Source of the DNA: JAXGXJ01 sp040772905 | GTDB lineage: Bacteria > Actinomycetota > Thermoleophilia > RBG-16-64-13 | Length of the DNA: 64,000 nt | Reading direction: 5' to 3' | NCBI GenBank assembly: GCA_040772905.1 | Contig: JAXGXJ010000007.1 | Coordinates: forward strand, 1 to 64,000 | In this document: piece after piece, positions 8,217 to 17,215 of the stretch | Layout: every line of letters starts with the position of its first letter | Position numbering within the stretch: position 1 is the stretch's first letter | Program-made: the position numbers and the translations under genes | The notes under the pieces: generated by a model | What the model saw: the letters and a program-made list of their open reading frames with translations, nothing else | Database searches by the model: none | Told to the model about the DNA's origin: nothing

Positions 8217-9002
8217 GTGACACAGGATCGTCTGCTGGAGGTCGAGCTCGTCAAGACGCTCCCCGGCTTCGACTTGGACGTCTCCTGGTCCGTCGGCAAC
8301 GAACTCGGGGTGCTTTTCGGGTATTCCGGCTCCGGCAAGTCGCTGAGTCTGCGCATGATCGCGGGTCTCGTCAGACCCGACCGGGGACGGGTGCGCTTGA
8401 ACGGCGACGTGATGTTCGACAGTGCGAGCAACACCTGGACACCTCCACAGCAGAGGAGACTGGGCTTTGTGTTCCAGGATCTCGCGCTGTTCCCCCACAT
8501 GAACGTTCTCAGGAACATCACGTACGGCCTCAAGGACCTGGATAGGGACGAACGCCATGAGAGAGGACGAGAGTTCATCCGTCGCTTTCATCTGGAAGGA
8601 CTGGAGAAGCGCCTGCCACGCGAGATCTCGGGCGGGCAGAGGCAGAGGGTCGCGCTCGCCCGAGCACTGGCACCGCGTCCGCGGGCACTACTTCTTGACG
8701 AGCCTTTCTCGGCCCTCGATCTACCTCTCAAGAACGAACTGTGGCAGCTGATCGCTGAGGTGCGCGAGAGCCTGGGAATACCCATGCTCGTGGTGACTCA
8801 CGACCCCGTCGATGCCCGGACCTTGGCCGACCATCTCATCGTCTACCAAGCAGGCCGGGTACTCCGAAGCGATTCCCCTGCTGAAGCGCTGCGCGACCCA
8901 GACCACCCGGAACTCGTGACCCTGGCCGAATCGGGAGCGAGTTTCGGCGATGTGTCGGAGTGGGGCTCCGGGCTGGAGCTGGAGCCCATACCCGCCATCT
9001 GA
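8217..9002 (+). CDS. modC: Molybdate ABC transporter ATPase ModC, lacking TOBE domain
   Basis: A 261-residue ABC ATPase with Walker A GYSGSGKS, Q-loop 'FVFQDLALFPHMNV', signature ISGGQRQR, Walker B ALLLDEPFSALD and switch histidine VVTHD. The 'LDVSWSVGNELGVLFGYSGSGKS' start is typical of ModC. It energises ModB. At 261 residues it stops after the nucleotide-binding domain, whereas classical ModC (about 350) ends in a TOBE domain; the adjacent mop gene fits that gap. The start is GTG at 8217 after AAGGAAGGA. Confidence 0.9.
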   Translation: MTQDRLLEVELVKTLPGFDLDVSWSVGNELGVLFGYSGSGKSLSLRMIAGLVRPDRGRVRLNGDVMFDSASNTWTPPQQRRLGFVFQDLALFPHMNVLRNITYGLKDLDRDERHERGREFIRRFHLEGLEKRLPREISGGQRQRVALARALAPRPRALLLDEPFSALDLPLKNELWQLIAEVRESLGIPMLVVTHDPVDARTLADHLIVYQAGRVLRSDSPAEALRDPDHPELVTLAESGASFGDVSEWGSGLELEPIPAI

Positions 9003-9070
9003 TCTCAGGCGGCCCTGACGCTGACGCTGTCGCTGTCGGGACTGCTATGGAGAACGATCTCGCTCACCGC

Positions 9071-9129
9071 TTGACATCGTGACGAAATCCGTGGTTATAC
9101 TGAGCGAAGTATTATACTGTTGACAGTAT
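9071..9129 (+). promoter_or_regulatory. Promoter with tandem palindromic operator before the second modA
   Basis: A -35 TTGACA (9071-9076) and a -10 TATACT (9096-9101) with a long 19-bp spacer. Overlapping the -10 and continuing downstream are two palindromes of form ATACT-N6-AGTAT (9097-9112 and 9114-9129), repeated at a 17-bp period. The second can also be read as ATACTGT-TG-ACAGTAT, a perfect 7-bp inverted repeat. A repressor bound here would block RNA polymerase. The same block, with near-identical flanking bases (CCGTGGTTATACTG), recurs at 12972-13004. Confidence 0.7.
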
Positions 9130-9191
9130 CACGCACCCGCCATCCTGCCGGGAGGCGACGTCAACGAGAACCAAGAGGGAGAGCATCACAG

Positions 9192-10172
9192 ATGAGACGG
9201 AAGAGTGGTCGTGTGCGGACGTTATCCACCTGCCTGGTGGCGATCTCGCTGCTCTTGTTAGTCGCGGGTTGCGGGGACGAACCCCCGGTCACCACGACGG
9301 TCCCCACAGACGGTGCGGAGACCACGGCGGGAGCCGCCGTCACCACCGTGGCGACCACAGGCAGTGGCAGCACTCAGACCACCGCCACCAGCACCTCCCC
9401 CTCCGCGGGTGGCAGCGAGGAAACGCGGGAGCTGGTGGTCTCGGCAGCAGCTGGGCTGAAAGCCGTGTTCACCAAGATCGGCGAGGTGTTCGACCAGGAG
9501 TCCGACGCCAGAACCACATTCAACTTCGCGGCATCCGGCGTCTTGCAGCAACAGATAGAGGGCGGCGCCCCCGCGGACGTGTTCGCTTCCGCAGACCCCA
9601 AGAACATGACCGCCCTGGTCGACGCAAGCCTGGCGGATGCGTCCTCGGTGAAGACGATCGCGGGAAACGAGATCGTGCTGATCGTCCCGGCCGGCTCGAG
9701 CCTGAACATCACCAGCTTCCAGGAATTGGCGAGAGCCGACGTCAAGAAGATCGCAACAGGCAATCCCGGTAGCACGCCGCTGGGAGTGGCCACCCTCAAG
9801 ATCCTGCCCGCACTCGACATGGAAGCGACCGTGAAGCCGAAACTGGTCTACTCCGAGACCGTCAGCCAGACCCTGGCCTGGGTGGCGCAAGGAGAGGTGG
9901 ATGCGGGCATCGTCTGGTCGTCCGAGGCTCAGACCGGCGGCACAAAGGTCAAGGTAGTGGCGACCGCCGACCACTCGTGGTATGGCGAGGCGAAGTTCGT
10001 GATCGGCACCGTGACGAAGAGCGCGAACAAGGACTTGGCCCAGGAGTTCATCGACTTCGTGCTCGGTGCACACGGGCAGGCGATCCTGCAGAGCCGCTTC
10101 CGAAGCCTCCGGCCAGCTGAGGCACTCGCGAGACGTGGCGTTCGTGACTTGTCGTGGCGACCTGTGATGTGA
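9192..10172 (+). CDS. Second ModA-like molybdate/tungstate-binding lipoprotein
   Basis: A 326-residue lipoprotein (LLLVAGC lipobox, Cys27; Thr/Ser linker to about residue 75) with the same binding domain as the ModA at 6.8-7.7 kb: LVVSAAAGLKAVFTKIGEVF, FNFAASGVLQQQIEGGAPADVFASA and FIDFVLGAHGQAILQ. No permease gene follows it, so it may hand its ligand to ModBC or to the FecCD-type importer downstream. The ATG at 9192 is chosen over an earlier TTG because the signal peptide begins there. The last 20 or so residues (SRFRSLRPAEALARRGVRDL...) do not look like ModA and may result from a frameshift near 10090. A terminator follows immediately. Confidence 0.88.
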   Translation: MRRKSGRVRTLSTCLVAISLLLLVAGCGDEPPVTTTVPTDGAETTAGAAVTTVATTGSGSTQTTATSTSPSAGGSEETRELVVSAAAGLKAVFTKIGEVFDQESDARTTFNFAASGVLQQQIEGGAPADVFASADPKNMTALVDASLADASSVKTIAGNEIVLIVPAGSSLNITSFQELARADVKKIATGNPGSTPLGVATLKILPALDMEATVKPKLVYSETVSQTLAWVAQGEVDAGIVWSSEAQTGGTKVKVVATADHSWYGEAKFVIGTVTKSANKDLAQEFIDFVLGAHGQAILQSRFRSLRPAEALARRGVRDLSWRPVM

Positions 10173-10173
10173 C

Positions 10174-10205
10174 GAGAAGACCCGGCTTCGTCGCCGGGTC
10201 TTCTC
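10174..10205 (+). terminator. Rho-independent-type terminator after second modA
   Basis: GAGAAGACCCGGC pairs with GCCGGGTCTTCTC around TTCGTC: a 13-bp perfect stem two bases after the modA stop codon, followed by a T-rich stretch. It marks the end of that transcript and the beginning of the heavily frameshifted region. Confidence 0.8.
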
Positions 10206-10293
10206 TCATCTGCGGTAGCTCATGGTCGATCAGGGGCAGTTCGAGACTTCGAAGACAACTTCGAATCGAGTGCGCGGGTCACACCCGGAAAGG

Positions 10294-11083
10294 ATGATGG
10301 CGGAAGCGATGGGCGGCAAGTGCTGGCATGTATACGACCGGCTGACGAGAAACATAGCGCCCAAGGCAGCGGCCGGGGATTGTCTTGTGGGCCTCACTCG
10401 GACTCGTCGACGCCGACGGCCTGGGCGTGGCCATGACATACCGCGGCGGCATGTTGGAGAACGGCCTCCCAGTCCATCTCAGGCCGGTCGCTCCGTGCAG
10501 AGCTGGGAATGTACGTGAAGAGTTGGAACCTAGGAGAAGCCTCGCTTGGCATGGCCGCGGTAAACGCCTTCTACAACACCCGGAGCAGAGTCGAGGCGTG
10601 GACCGGCCGTCCGTTGGAAGAGCTGCGCGCAGAGGGAGCCTTCAGCGCACTGGCCTCCACGAGGTGGCCGGCAAGAAGGTGGCGGTCATCGGCCATTTCC
10701 CGGGCTCGAGGAACTAGCCACGAGCTGCGAACTGAGCATCCCGAGAGGAACCCGCTCGAGGGCGACCTGCCCGATTTCGCCGCAGAATACGTCTTGCCGG
10801 AACAGGATCATTACATCTTCATCACCGGCACGGCCCTCACCAATAAGACCATGCCCCGCCTATTGGAGCTCTGCGCCCAGGCAACGGTGGCGCTGGTCGG
10901 TTCCACCGGTGCCCCTCTTGTGCCGTGGTGGTTCGACTTGGGTGTCGACATCCTCGCCGGGGCGGTGGTGACGGACAAGGCCGCAGTCTGGCGCCGCACC
11001 CAGGAGGGCGGCCACCGGGGCATCTTCGAACGCGGAGCCTGGACCGTCCAGGTCCGCAAGGCGACCTGCGCCCGGACGCCTAG
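10294..11083 (+). pseudogene. DUF4213/DUF364 putative heavy-metal chelation protein, frameshifted
   Basis: Joining pieces from all three frames rebuilds a protein with the DUF4213 start (GGKCWHVYDRLTRNIAP...DCLVGL, DADGLGVAMTYRGG) and the Rossmann-like chelation domain. That domain shows SWNLGEASLGMAAVNAFYN, KVAVIGHFPG, EYVLPEQDHYIFITGTAL and VALVGSTGAPLVPWWFDLGVD. At least six shifts are needed, near 10390, 10490, 10655, 10705, 10735 and 11060, each of one or two bases. Motifs are otherwise intact and there are almost no nonsense changes within pieces. Proteins of this family sit beside FecCD-type importers in anaerobes and are thought to handle metal; biochemistry is lacking. The stop TAG overlaps the GTG of the next gene. 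Confidence 0.75.
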
Positions 11084-12124
11084 TGGAAGTCCCCGTGGTC
11101 CAGGCCAGGCACGCGCCACGGATCCGCTGGCGCCTGGCGGGGATGGTCGTCCTGCCCATCGCGGTGTTCCTGCTTTCGCTGACCTTGGGGCGCTATCACG
11201 TGTCGCTCTCCGAGATCGTGACCCTGTTCGGGGTCAAGCTGGGTCTCAGCAGCACCGTCCTCGACGAGAACATAAGCACTGTGATCCTCAACGTGCGCCT
11301 GCCCCTGCATCCTCGCGGCCATGCTCATCGGAGCCGGCTTGGCCATGTCGGGCGCAGCCTATCAGGGCATGTTCCGCAACCCACTGGTGTCCCCCGACAT
11401 CCTGGGCGCAGCGGCCTTCCGCTGGAGCAGGCTTCGGCGCCGCCCTCGGTATCATGCTCTCCAAGAGTGTTCTGGTGACCCAGTTCCTAGCTCTAGGCTT
11501 CGACCGCTGCGGTGCTGATCACCTACATGCTCGCCGGCAGGCTGCGCCGCGGTGACCCCACGCTCTACCTGGTGCTCACCGGCATCCTGGTGGGCACCAT
11601 CTTCACGTCGCTCATCTCCATCCCCGGAAGTGCTAGCCGACCCGTACGACAAGCTGCCTGCCATCACCTTCTGGCTCATGGGCAGCCTAGCCGCCATCAA
11701 CACGAGCGACCTCCTCATACTGCTGGGTCCCATGGTGGTGGGAGGCGCGGCGCTTATGCTGGTGCGCTGGCATCTGAACCCGCTTTCCTTCGGCGACGAG
11801 GAGGCCCAGGCCATGGGCGTCCGCACGGGGGTGTTGCGTGTCGTGGTGATCGGAGCCTGCACCATGACGGCCTGCGCCGTCAGCATCGCCGACTACCGGC
11901 CGGGTGGGCCCATAATCCCCCACCTGGCCCGCGGTCTGGTGGGCCCCGACTACAGCAGGGCCCTTGCCGGTCTCCGGCGTGATGGGGGCCGTGTATCTGC
12001 TGCTAGTGGACGATTCGGCCCGACTTGCCGGAGCCTTGAGCAGCCGCTGGGTGTTCTCACCGCGCTCATCGGGGCCCCCTTCTTCATCTTCCTGCTGACG
12101 CGACTGCGGAGCGCCTGGACGTGA
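11083..12124 (+). pseudogene. FecCD/BtuC-family ABC permease, frameshifted
   Basis: The reconstructed permease has the family hallmarks in order: RWRLAGMVVLPIAVFLLSLTLGRYHVSL, ILNVRLP, AGLAMSGAAYQGMFRNPLVSPDILG, the membrane segments LYLVLTGILVGTIFTSLISI and ITFWLMGSLAAINTSD, PLSFGDEEAQAMGV, and GLVGPDYSRAL. Six frame changes are required across about 1040 bases. FecCD permeases import metal chelates, cobalamin, or (MolB branch) molybdate and tungstate. The neighbourhood argues for the last but does not prove it. The GTG start overlaps the preceding stop, and its stop overlaps the GTG of the ATPase gene, so the three were designed as a coupled operon. Confidence 0.75.
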
Positions 12125-12903
12125 TCCTCGAACTGCTTGCCATCTCCTCAGGCCGGCCGACGCACCGTGCTTCACGACGTCGACTTGGCCGTGGATTCGG
12201 GCGAGAACTCCTGCCTGCTCGTGGGTCCCAACGGGGTGGGCAAGACCACGCTGTTCCGCACCACATCCTTGGGAAGCATCCGTCCTCAAGGCGGGCAGGT
12301 TCTCGTCGATCCGGGCGCCCATCCACAACCTCAGCCGGGCAGGGGCGGGCGCGCTGATGGGCTTCACGTGCCGGCAAACACGGCGCCGTTCCCCTTCCAC
12401 GTGCGCGATGTCGTACTGACCGGCCGCCCACATCCACCACTTCGTCGCCCTGCACCACGACCGCGATACCGCGGCGCAGGCCCTGGAGCGCATGGGCATC
12501 GCCGACCTGGCCGATCGACCCTACACCGAGATCAGCGGAGGCGAGCGCCAGTTGGTGCTGATCGCGCGCGCGCTTCGCCTGGTGAACCCCGTGTGCTCAT
12601 CATGGACGAGCCTTCGTCGCACCTGGACTTCGGCACTGGCCGCAAGCTGCTGGGTCTGATCAAGGCCCTGGTGGAAGAACGAGACCTCGCCGTGCTCATG
12701 TCGTCGCACTTCCCCAATCACGCCTTCGCGTGCGCCTCGCGCGTTGCGCTTGTGAAAGACGGGAGGCTGCTTGCTGAGGGCCCACCGCAGCAGGTGCTGA
12801 CCGAGGCAAATCTGAGGGCATCTACGGCATCCCGGTGAGGATCCTCGAAGGCGATCCACTCACCGACCCCAAACTCCGGGTCTGCGCAGCCCGCGTGATC
12901 TGA
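12121..12903 (+). pseudogene. FecE/BtuD-family ABC ATPase, frameshifted
   Basis: All ATPase motifs survive but in different frames: Walker A VGPNGVGKTTLF, the pre-signature APFPFHVRDVVLTGR, signature EISGGERQLVLIARAL, Walker B VLIMDEPSSHLDFGTG, switch 'VLMSSHFPNHAF', and the C-terminal GIYGIPVRILEGDPL. About five shifts separate them. It pairs with the FecCD permease just upstream (GTGA overlap). Intact motifs with scattered single-base indels look more like read errors than slow decay. Confidence 0.75.
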
Positions 12904-12971
12904 GTCGCTCTCCTTCGGCAAGTCCACGCCGGAATCGCTGTACCGCTTCGATCCGGAAGATTGCCGTGGTT

Positions 12972-13004
12972 ATACTGTATGAAGTATTATACTGTGATAA
13001 GTAT
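12972..13004 (+). promoter_or_regulatory. Second tandem palindromic operator, before the FecB-like gene
   Basis: Two ATACT-N6-AGTAT palindromes (12972-12987 and 12989-13004), 17 bp apart, in the context CCGTGGTTATACTGTATG. The block matches the one at 9097-9129 at nearly every non-spacer position, including bases to the left. TATACT in each repeat could serve as -10. Two binding-protein genes sharing this arrangement implies one regulator for both. Confidence 0.7.
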
Positions 13005-13050
13005 TACGGTCGACCGCAGCGTAGCCGTCAACGAGAAGAGGGGAGCATCA

Positions 13051-14215
13051 GTGTCGAAGCGAGCGATGCATCACAATGCCGGAGGGAATAGGCTGACTCT
13101 GGGCCTGCCCTCACCATCGTCGCCTCGATCACGATGGCACTCGCGCTCGGCCTGATGGCCAGTTGCGCCTGATGCGGCAGACGCCGCGACGTCGCAGACC
13201 ACGGCGGCCGCTGAGACCACGGCCGTCACCCAGGCTGCGGCCACCAAGACCATCACCGATCAGGTCGGGCCGGCAGGTGGTCGTTCCAGATCCCATCACC
13301 AACGTCTGGTGCACCAGCCCCGCATGGGCACAAACCCCATGTACTCGCTGGCGCCTGACATGCTCGTCGGCTGGAACATCACCCCCACCGCGCTGGAGAA
13401 GGAATTCATCCCCGAACAGTACTGGCCGTCACCGGCCTGGGCGGCTGTACGCAAGAACACAACGGCAACGTGGAGGAGATCATCAAAAGGGCCTCGACGC
13501 CGTCCTTGACCTGGGCGACCTGGACGAGGCCATCTCGAGATCGAGCGCATCCAGGGTCTGCTCAACATCCCCGTGCTCAAGGACGATGCTGATCGACCGC
13601 GCGAGCGCTCTTCGCCACATCGGTGACCTACTGGGCGTCCAGGAGCGGGCCGAGGAACTGGCCGCCTACTGTGACGACGCGCTCGGGGAAGCTTCAGAAG
13701 TCGCCGCCTCTCCGAGACCAACAAGGTGCGCGTCTACTACGCCGAGGCACGGAAGGCCTCAACACCGATCCCGAGGGCTCCATGTAATACCGAGGTGCTC
13801 GAGCTAGTGGGGGCGCCAACGTGGCGGAGGTGAGCCTCGAGTCCGACTTATGGTACGTCGCCGGTATCGCTGGAACAAGTACTGCGGGTCTCCGAGGTGA
13901 TCCTGGTGGCCAGCGACCCGGCCGAGGAAAGCAACGTCTACCAGCAGATCACCACCCAAGGTCATGTCCACCGTTACCGCGGTCAAGAACAAGCAGGTCT
14001 ACCAGATCCCCTCAGCGGTCCCTTCGACTGGTTCGACTGGCCTCCCCGTGCGTTCGCCCGCATCATCGGGGTGCGCTGGCTCGGCAATCTTCTGTACCCC
14101 GATCTGCACGCTTAGCCGACATCGAAGCGGAGGTGGAGAGCGTTCTACAAGGTCTTCTACCACATGGATCTGACCGACGAGCAGTACCAGAGACTGACCA
14201 ACAACGCGGTCAGAA
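13051..14215 (+). pseudogene. FecB/BtuF-type substrate-binding lipoprotein, frameshifted
   Basis: It begins at GTG 13051 after GAAGAGGGGAGC. Assembled pieces read: signal peptide ASITMALALGLMASC, a Thr/Ala linker, VVVPDPITNVW, MYSLAPDMLVGWNITP, LGGLYAQ, GLDAVLDLGDLDE, IERIQGLLNIPVL, VLELVGGANVAEV, ILVASDPAEESN, VKNKQVYQIPS and ARIIGVRWLGNLLYPDLH, ending with MDLTDEQYQRLTNN. These are the segments of a periplasmic-binding-protein-2 (FecB/BtuF) fold partner for a FecCD importer. Ten or so frame changes are needed. The end is uncertain. It has its own operator, so the binding protein may be expressed separately from the permease and ATPase. Confidence 0.7.
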
Positions 14216-14292
14216 CCAGGATGAGGTGCCGAGCGGCACCTTCCAACCGACTCTGGACGAACCACGAACACAGACAGGGAGTAACACACGAC

Positions 14293-14825
14293 ATGAGATC
14301 ACGATCCCGTAACGGGAAGCCCTTCTCTGCGCCATCATGCTTCTCTTTGCCGCAGCGGCATTCGCTGCGGCGTGTGGAGACGACAGGCCGTCGCCGCCAT
14401 GGTCACCACGGCAGCCGTGGCAACACGACCGCTGCAGCTGCTCCCACCAGCACGGCGGCCGCAGCCGGCGACTCCGCGGCCCCCACAAGCGGCACGGTCA
14501 TCATCAGCGCTCGCGGACACGCCCATGACCCTGGCCGCCGCCGATCTGGAGAAGATGAGAGGACGACCACCACGCCGAGCATCCCAACCGGGCGCCACCG
14601 AATACACCGGCGTGCTCATGAGCGACCCTGCTGTGCTGCGGGAGTGCAGGCGAGTGTGACCAAGGTCGTGGCCGCGGCCGATTTACCATGGCCGAGGTGA
14701 CCTTGGCAGAACTCGATGCCACCGCCATGCTCGCCATCGGTGAAGACGGCAAGCTTGGCGCCGTTATGCTTGGACTGACAGGCAAAGCCTGGCCAAAGAA
14801 TGTCGTGATCATGCAATTCAACTAG
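14293..14825 (+). pseudogene. Small lipoprotein resembling molybdopterin-oxidoreductase fold, frameshifted
   Basis: Signal peptide LLFAAAAFAAACGDD with lipobox Cys, an Ala/Thr linker, then a compact domain: TPMTLAAADLEKM, ATEYTGVLMSD, LLAAAGVQASVTKVVAAAD, MAEVTLAELDATAMLAIGEDG, LGAVMLGLTGKAWAKNVVIMQFN. This matches the small 'oxidoreductase molybdopterin-binding' (sulfite-oxidase-like) fold found in secreted proteins of anaerobes that lack the heme and dimerisation parts. About four frame changes. It could bind molybdopterin or only share the fold. Confidence 0.6.
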
Positions 14826-15079
14826 GTGTTGCGGGTATCGTCGGACCCCGATCATCCCACCCGGTCCTGGGCGCTCCTTCTCCTCTGAGCGCGCGGGCCA
14901 ATACGGGATGTCCGACCCCCAGCAGTGACCGTGACCACAGCAGGAGACGGTGAGACGAGCCTTCCGTCTCCACATGCTGGGTGTTGTTCACGATACCTGG
15001 CCACGCTACCGGCCGCGAGTTCATCAGCACCCGCGGCCGGTCTCATCCTCCCTGCCATCCTCAGGGGGCGGACGTCAGC
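14826..15079 (+). other. Unassigned stretch between lipoprotein and NTPase
   Basis: No convincing reading in any frame. Short hydrophobic pieces (SWALLLL, ELFTIPGHATGREF-like) suggest remains of another reading frame broken by indels, or the first part of the NTPase. Nothing else is recognised here. Confidence 0.3.
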
Positions 15080-15736
15080 GAACGTGGCCGCGCTGGACCC
15101 TACAGGCGAGAGCGCGCTGCAGAAGGCCACATGCCTGGTGGCGGAATCGGCCCTACGGCGAGGGGCACATCGTGGCCGGGCTGCTCACCCTCCGAAACGC
15201 AGATGCCGCTTCCGAGGACGCCAGTGCTGCCTCGGCGAGCGTTGCTCAGGCAAACGCGAGTTATGGGCGATCGCGGTCGACGACCGCCGGGTGATCGATC
15301 TGAAGACAGGCGAGTCCTCGCCTTCGGCGCCTATGCGGGGCAGCATGATCAACGCGGGGCGCACCTGATGCGCACCCTCGCGGCGATACGGCCGCGATCG
15401 CCTTCCGGATGGGAACTCCTCGACCCGGCCGTCTTTGTTCGAGGCGACGCTGTTCTGCGCGCGGCCACCCCCTGCGACTGGCTCATCGTAGAATTGACCC
15501 TCGAACTGCTGTATCAGCGCGGATGGACGGAGGCGATACCGGTATCACCAGCCGGCGGGAGTACGCCCTGGACACCAGTGGCCTGCCGTCCGTCGCTCGT
15601 CGACCTGCTGTTCGCGCGGCTGGGACACACCAGCCCGTGGGTGGTGGAGGCGACCGAGGTTTCCCGCGACCGTCTGCCGCGACAACTACTGCAGCTTCTC
15701 CACCCAGCCGCAGGAGCGGCCAAAACGCATGCGTAG
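15080..15736 (+). pseudogene. THEP1-like nucleoside-triphosphatase, frameshifted
   Basis: The second half is clear: AFGAYAG, LLDPAVFVRGDAVLRAATPCDWLIV, then LELLYQRGWTEAIPV, RPSLVDLLFARLG and WVVEATEVSRDRLPRQLLQLL. This matches the layout of THEP1/NTPase_1-family proteins (Walker B region 'LIVDE.GPLEL'). The first half is scrambled; a piece SALQKATCLVAES, YGEGHIVAGLLTLR may lie just after the P-loop, which is not intact here. Such NTPases recur in Mo/W-associated clusters of anaerobes. Its stop overlaps the next ATG by 8 bases. Confidence 0.55.
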
Positions 15737-15869
15737 ATACGCCAGGTCTTCCCCAAGAGTCTTGGCCGTCGTGCTCGTGGCGCTGCTGAGCCCTCACCAG
15801 CCACGGGCTGTGCGAGCGGCGACTTCCCCACAGGCAGACGTCAGCAAGAGTCGGCTCGATCTGACCTCG

Positions 15870-15881
15870 CTAGCAGGCTGC
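15870..15881 (+). repeat. Left target duplication (CTAG) and left IS terminal repeat
   Basis: CTAG followed by CAGGCTGC. The matching right end is GCAGCCTG followed by CTAG (17204-17215). Confidence 0.85.
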
Positions 15882-17211
15882 CAGGGCTCGAGGCCATCAA
15901 AGGAACGATCCTGGTGAGTGGAGCCGGGCGAGGAGACTGGCATGAGGCTTCTCGGGCCCGCAGCCCCAGATCCGGGCCCGGAGAACGGCCTGGTTTCCCC
16001 TTCTTTTCTCACCCGAGAGCCTGCTCTGTCTCCAGTGTTCGCAGCCTGACCAGGTTGAAACAGGCGCAGGTGAAGATGAAGACCGCCCGACCTTGGCTTC
16101 CCCCGGTGCCGCAGTTTGCGCAGGCCGCCCACCGTCTTCATCCAGCCGAAGGCCTCTTCCACGATCTTGCGTCGTCTCGGGCTCACTGCGTAGCCGTCCC
16201 AGGTGGTGGTGCGTCCATCGATGGCGCTGTAGCGTTTCTTCTCGGCCACATGGGAGTGATGTCCATGGCCCGGGCCGCCTTCACGAAGCTTCTGGTGTTG
16301 TAGCCCCGGTCGGCTCCCACGGTGAGCCGGCCGCCGCTTCGGCGCTCCTCTTTTTCGCGAGCATATCGAGCGCCGCCTTCTCTTCGGCTTTGCCGGTGGC
16401 GACGGTGAGCGCCGAGGAGACGATGAGGCCGTTGCGGTTCTCGATGAGAAGGTGGCCGCGGTAGGAGAGTTTGGCTTCTTTGCCCTTGATGCGGCAGAGA
16501 CGAGCGTCGGGATCGGTCCGGGAGGCGTGGGTCTGGTTGGTGCGCTTCTCCCCGGTGGAAGGAGACGTCCGGGTTGCGGCCTTTTCCCTGGGGCCCACCG
16601 TCAGAGTCCCTGTCTTCTGCTCTTGGGACGGAAGCTCTGTGTCAGCGGCCGCTTCAAGAAGAGTGCCGTCGCCAACTGAAGTGTTCCCGGGAAAGAAGCA
16701 GGGCCTCGGCCTGGGAGCGGATGTGCTCGAAGAACACCTCGGCCACCTGGGAGCCGAGCAGACGGTCCCGGTTCTTGGTGAAGGTGGTGGGATGCCAGAC
16801 AGCCTCCGAGAGGGGCAGACCCACGAACCAGCGGTGGAAGAGCAGGCTGGGCAGACTGCAGCGCTCGCAGAGGCGGCGCTCCGACGGATGGCGAAGAGGA
16901 TCTGCACGAGCTGGGCCCGGCAAAGGAGCCTGGGCGGGATGGAGATGCGGCCTTCAGAAGCATAGAGGGAGTCAAGAAGAGGGCTCATCTCAGAAAGGGC
17001 GCGATCCACCAGGCGCCGAATGGTCCGCAAGGGGGTGGCTGGAGGGGATGCGGTCCTCAAGACTGGTGAACACAATGAAGCCTTCTTGGCGCCTTGTTCC
17101 CCGCATGACTTCGCTTCCAGCATTTTGCAGGGAAAACACTATCAAACAAATGAATGATAGAGGGAACAACCCTATGAAACTGTCCTATTCACCCCGTTTT
17201 TCAGCAGCCTG
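15874..17211 (-). mobile_element. IS5-family insertion sequence (1338 bp) with CTAG target duplication
   Basis: Ends CAGGCTGC (15874-15881) and GCAGCCTG (17204-17211) are inverted repeats, and the element is flanked by a 4-bp direct repeat CTAG (15870-15873, 17212-17215). This fits the YTAR target preference of the IS5 subgroup. The right end, read inward (CAGGCTGCTGAAAAACGGGG), is typical. It carries one transposase gene on the minus strand. The intact duplication shows a simple transposition into the lipoprotein gene. Confidence 0.88.
16009..17123 (-). pseudogene. IS5-family transposase, frameshifted
   Basis: About 370 residues if frames are joined: the N-terminal DUF772-like part (MSPLLDSLYASEGRISIPPR, WFVGLPLSEAVWHPTTFTKNRDRLL), the DDE core with GDGTLLEA, LIENRNGLIVSSALTVATG and GYNTRSFVKAARAM, then the conserved C-terminal IVEEAFGWMKTVGGLRKLRHRG and FTCACFNLVRLRTLE. 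At least four frame changes interrupt it, the same pattern as the genes around it. If genuine, this copy cannot transpose on its own. Confidence 0.8.
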
Positions 17212-17215
17212 CTAG
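17204..17215 (+). repeat. Right IS terminal repeat and target duplication (CTAG)
   Basis: GCAGCCTG is the inverse complement of the left tip CAGGCTGC, and the following CTAG repeats the left-hand target. Confidence 0.85.

Noticed and set aside
13180..13200. Possible second selenocysteine codon (TGA then TGC) in the FecB-like gene
   Set aside because: It falls at the end of a signal peptide and the good continuation lies in another frame, so it is one of the frameshifts.
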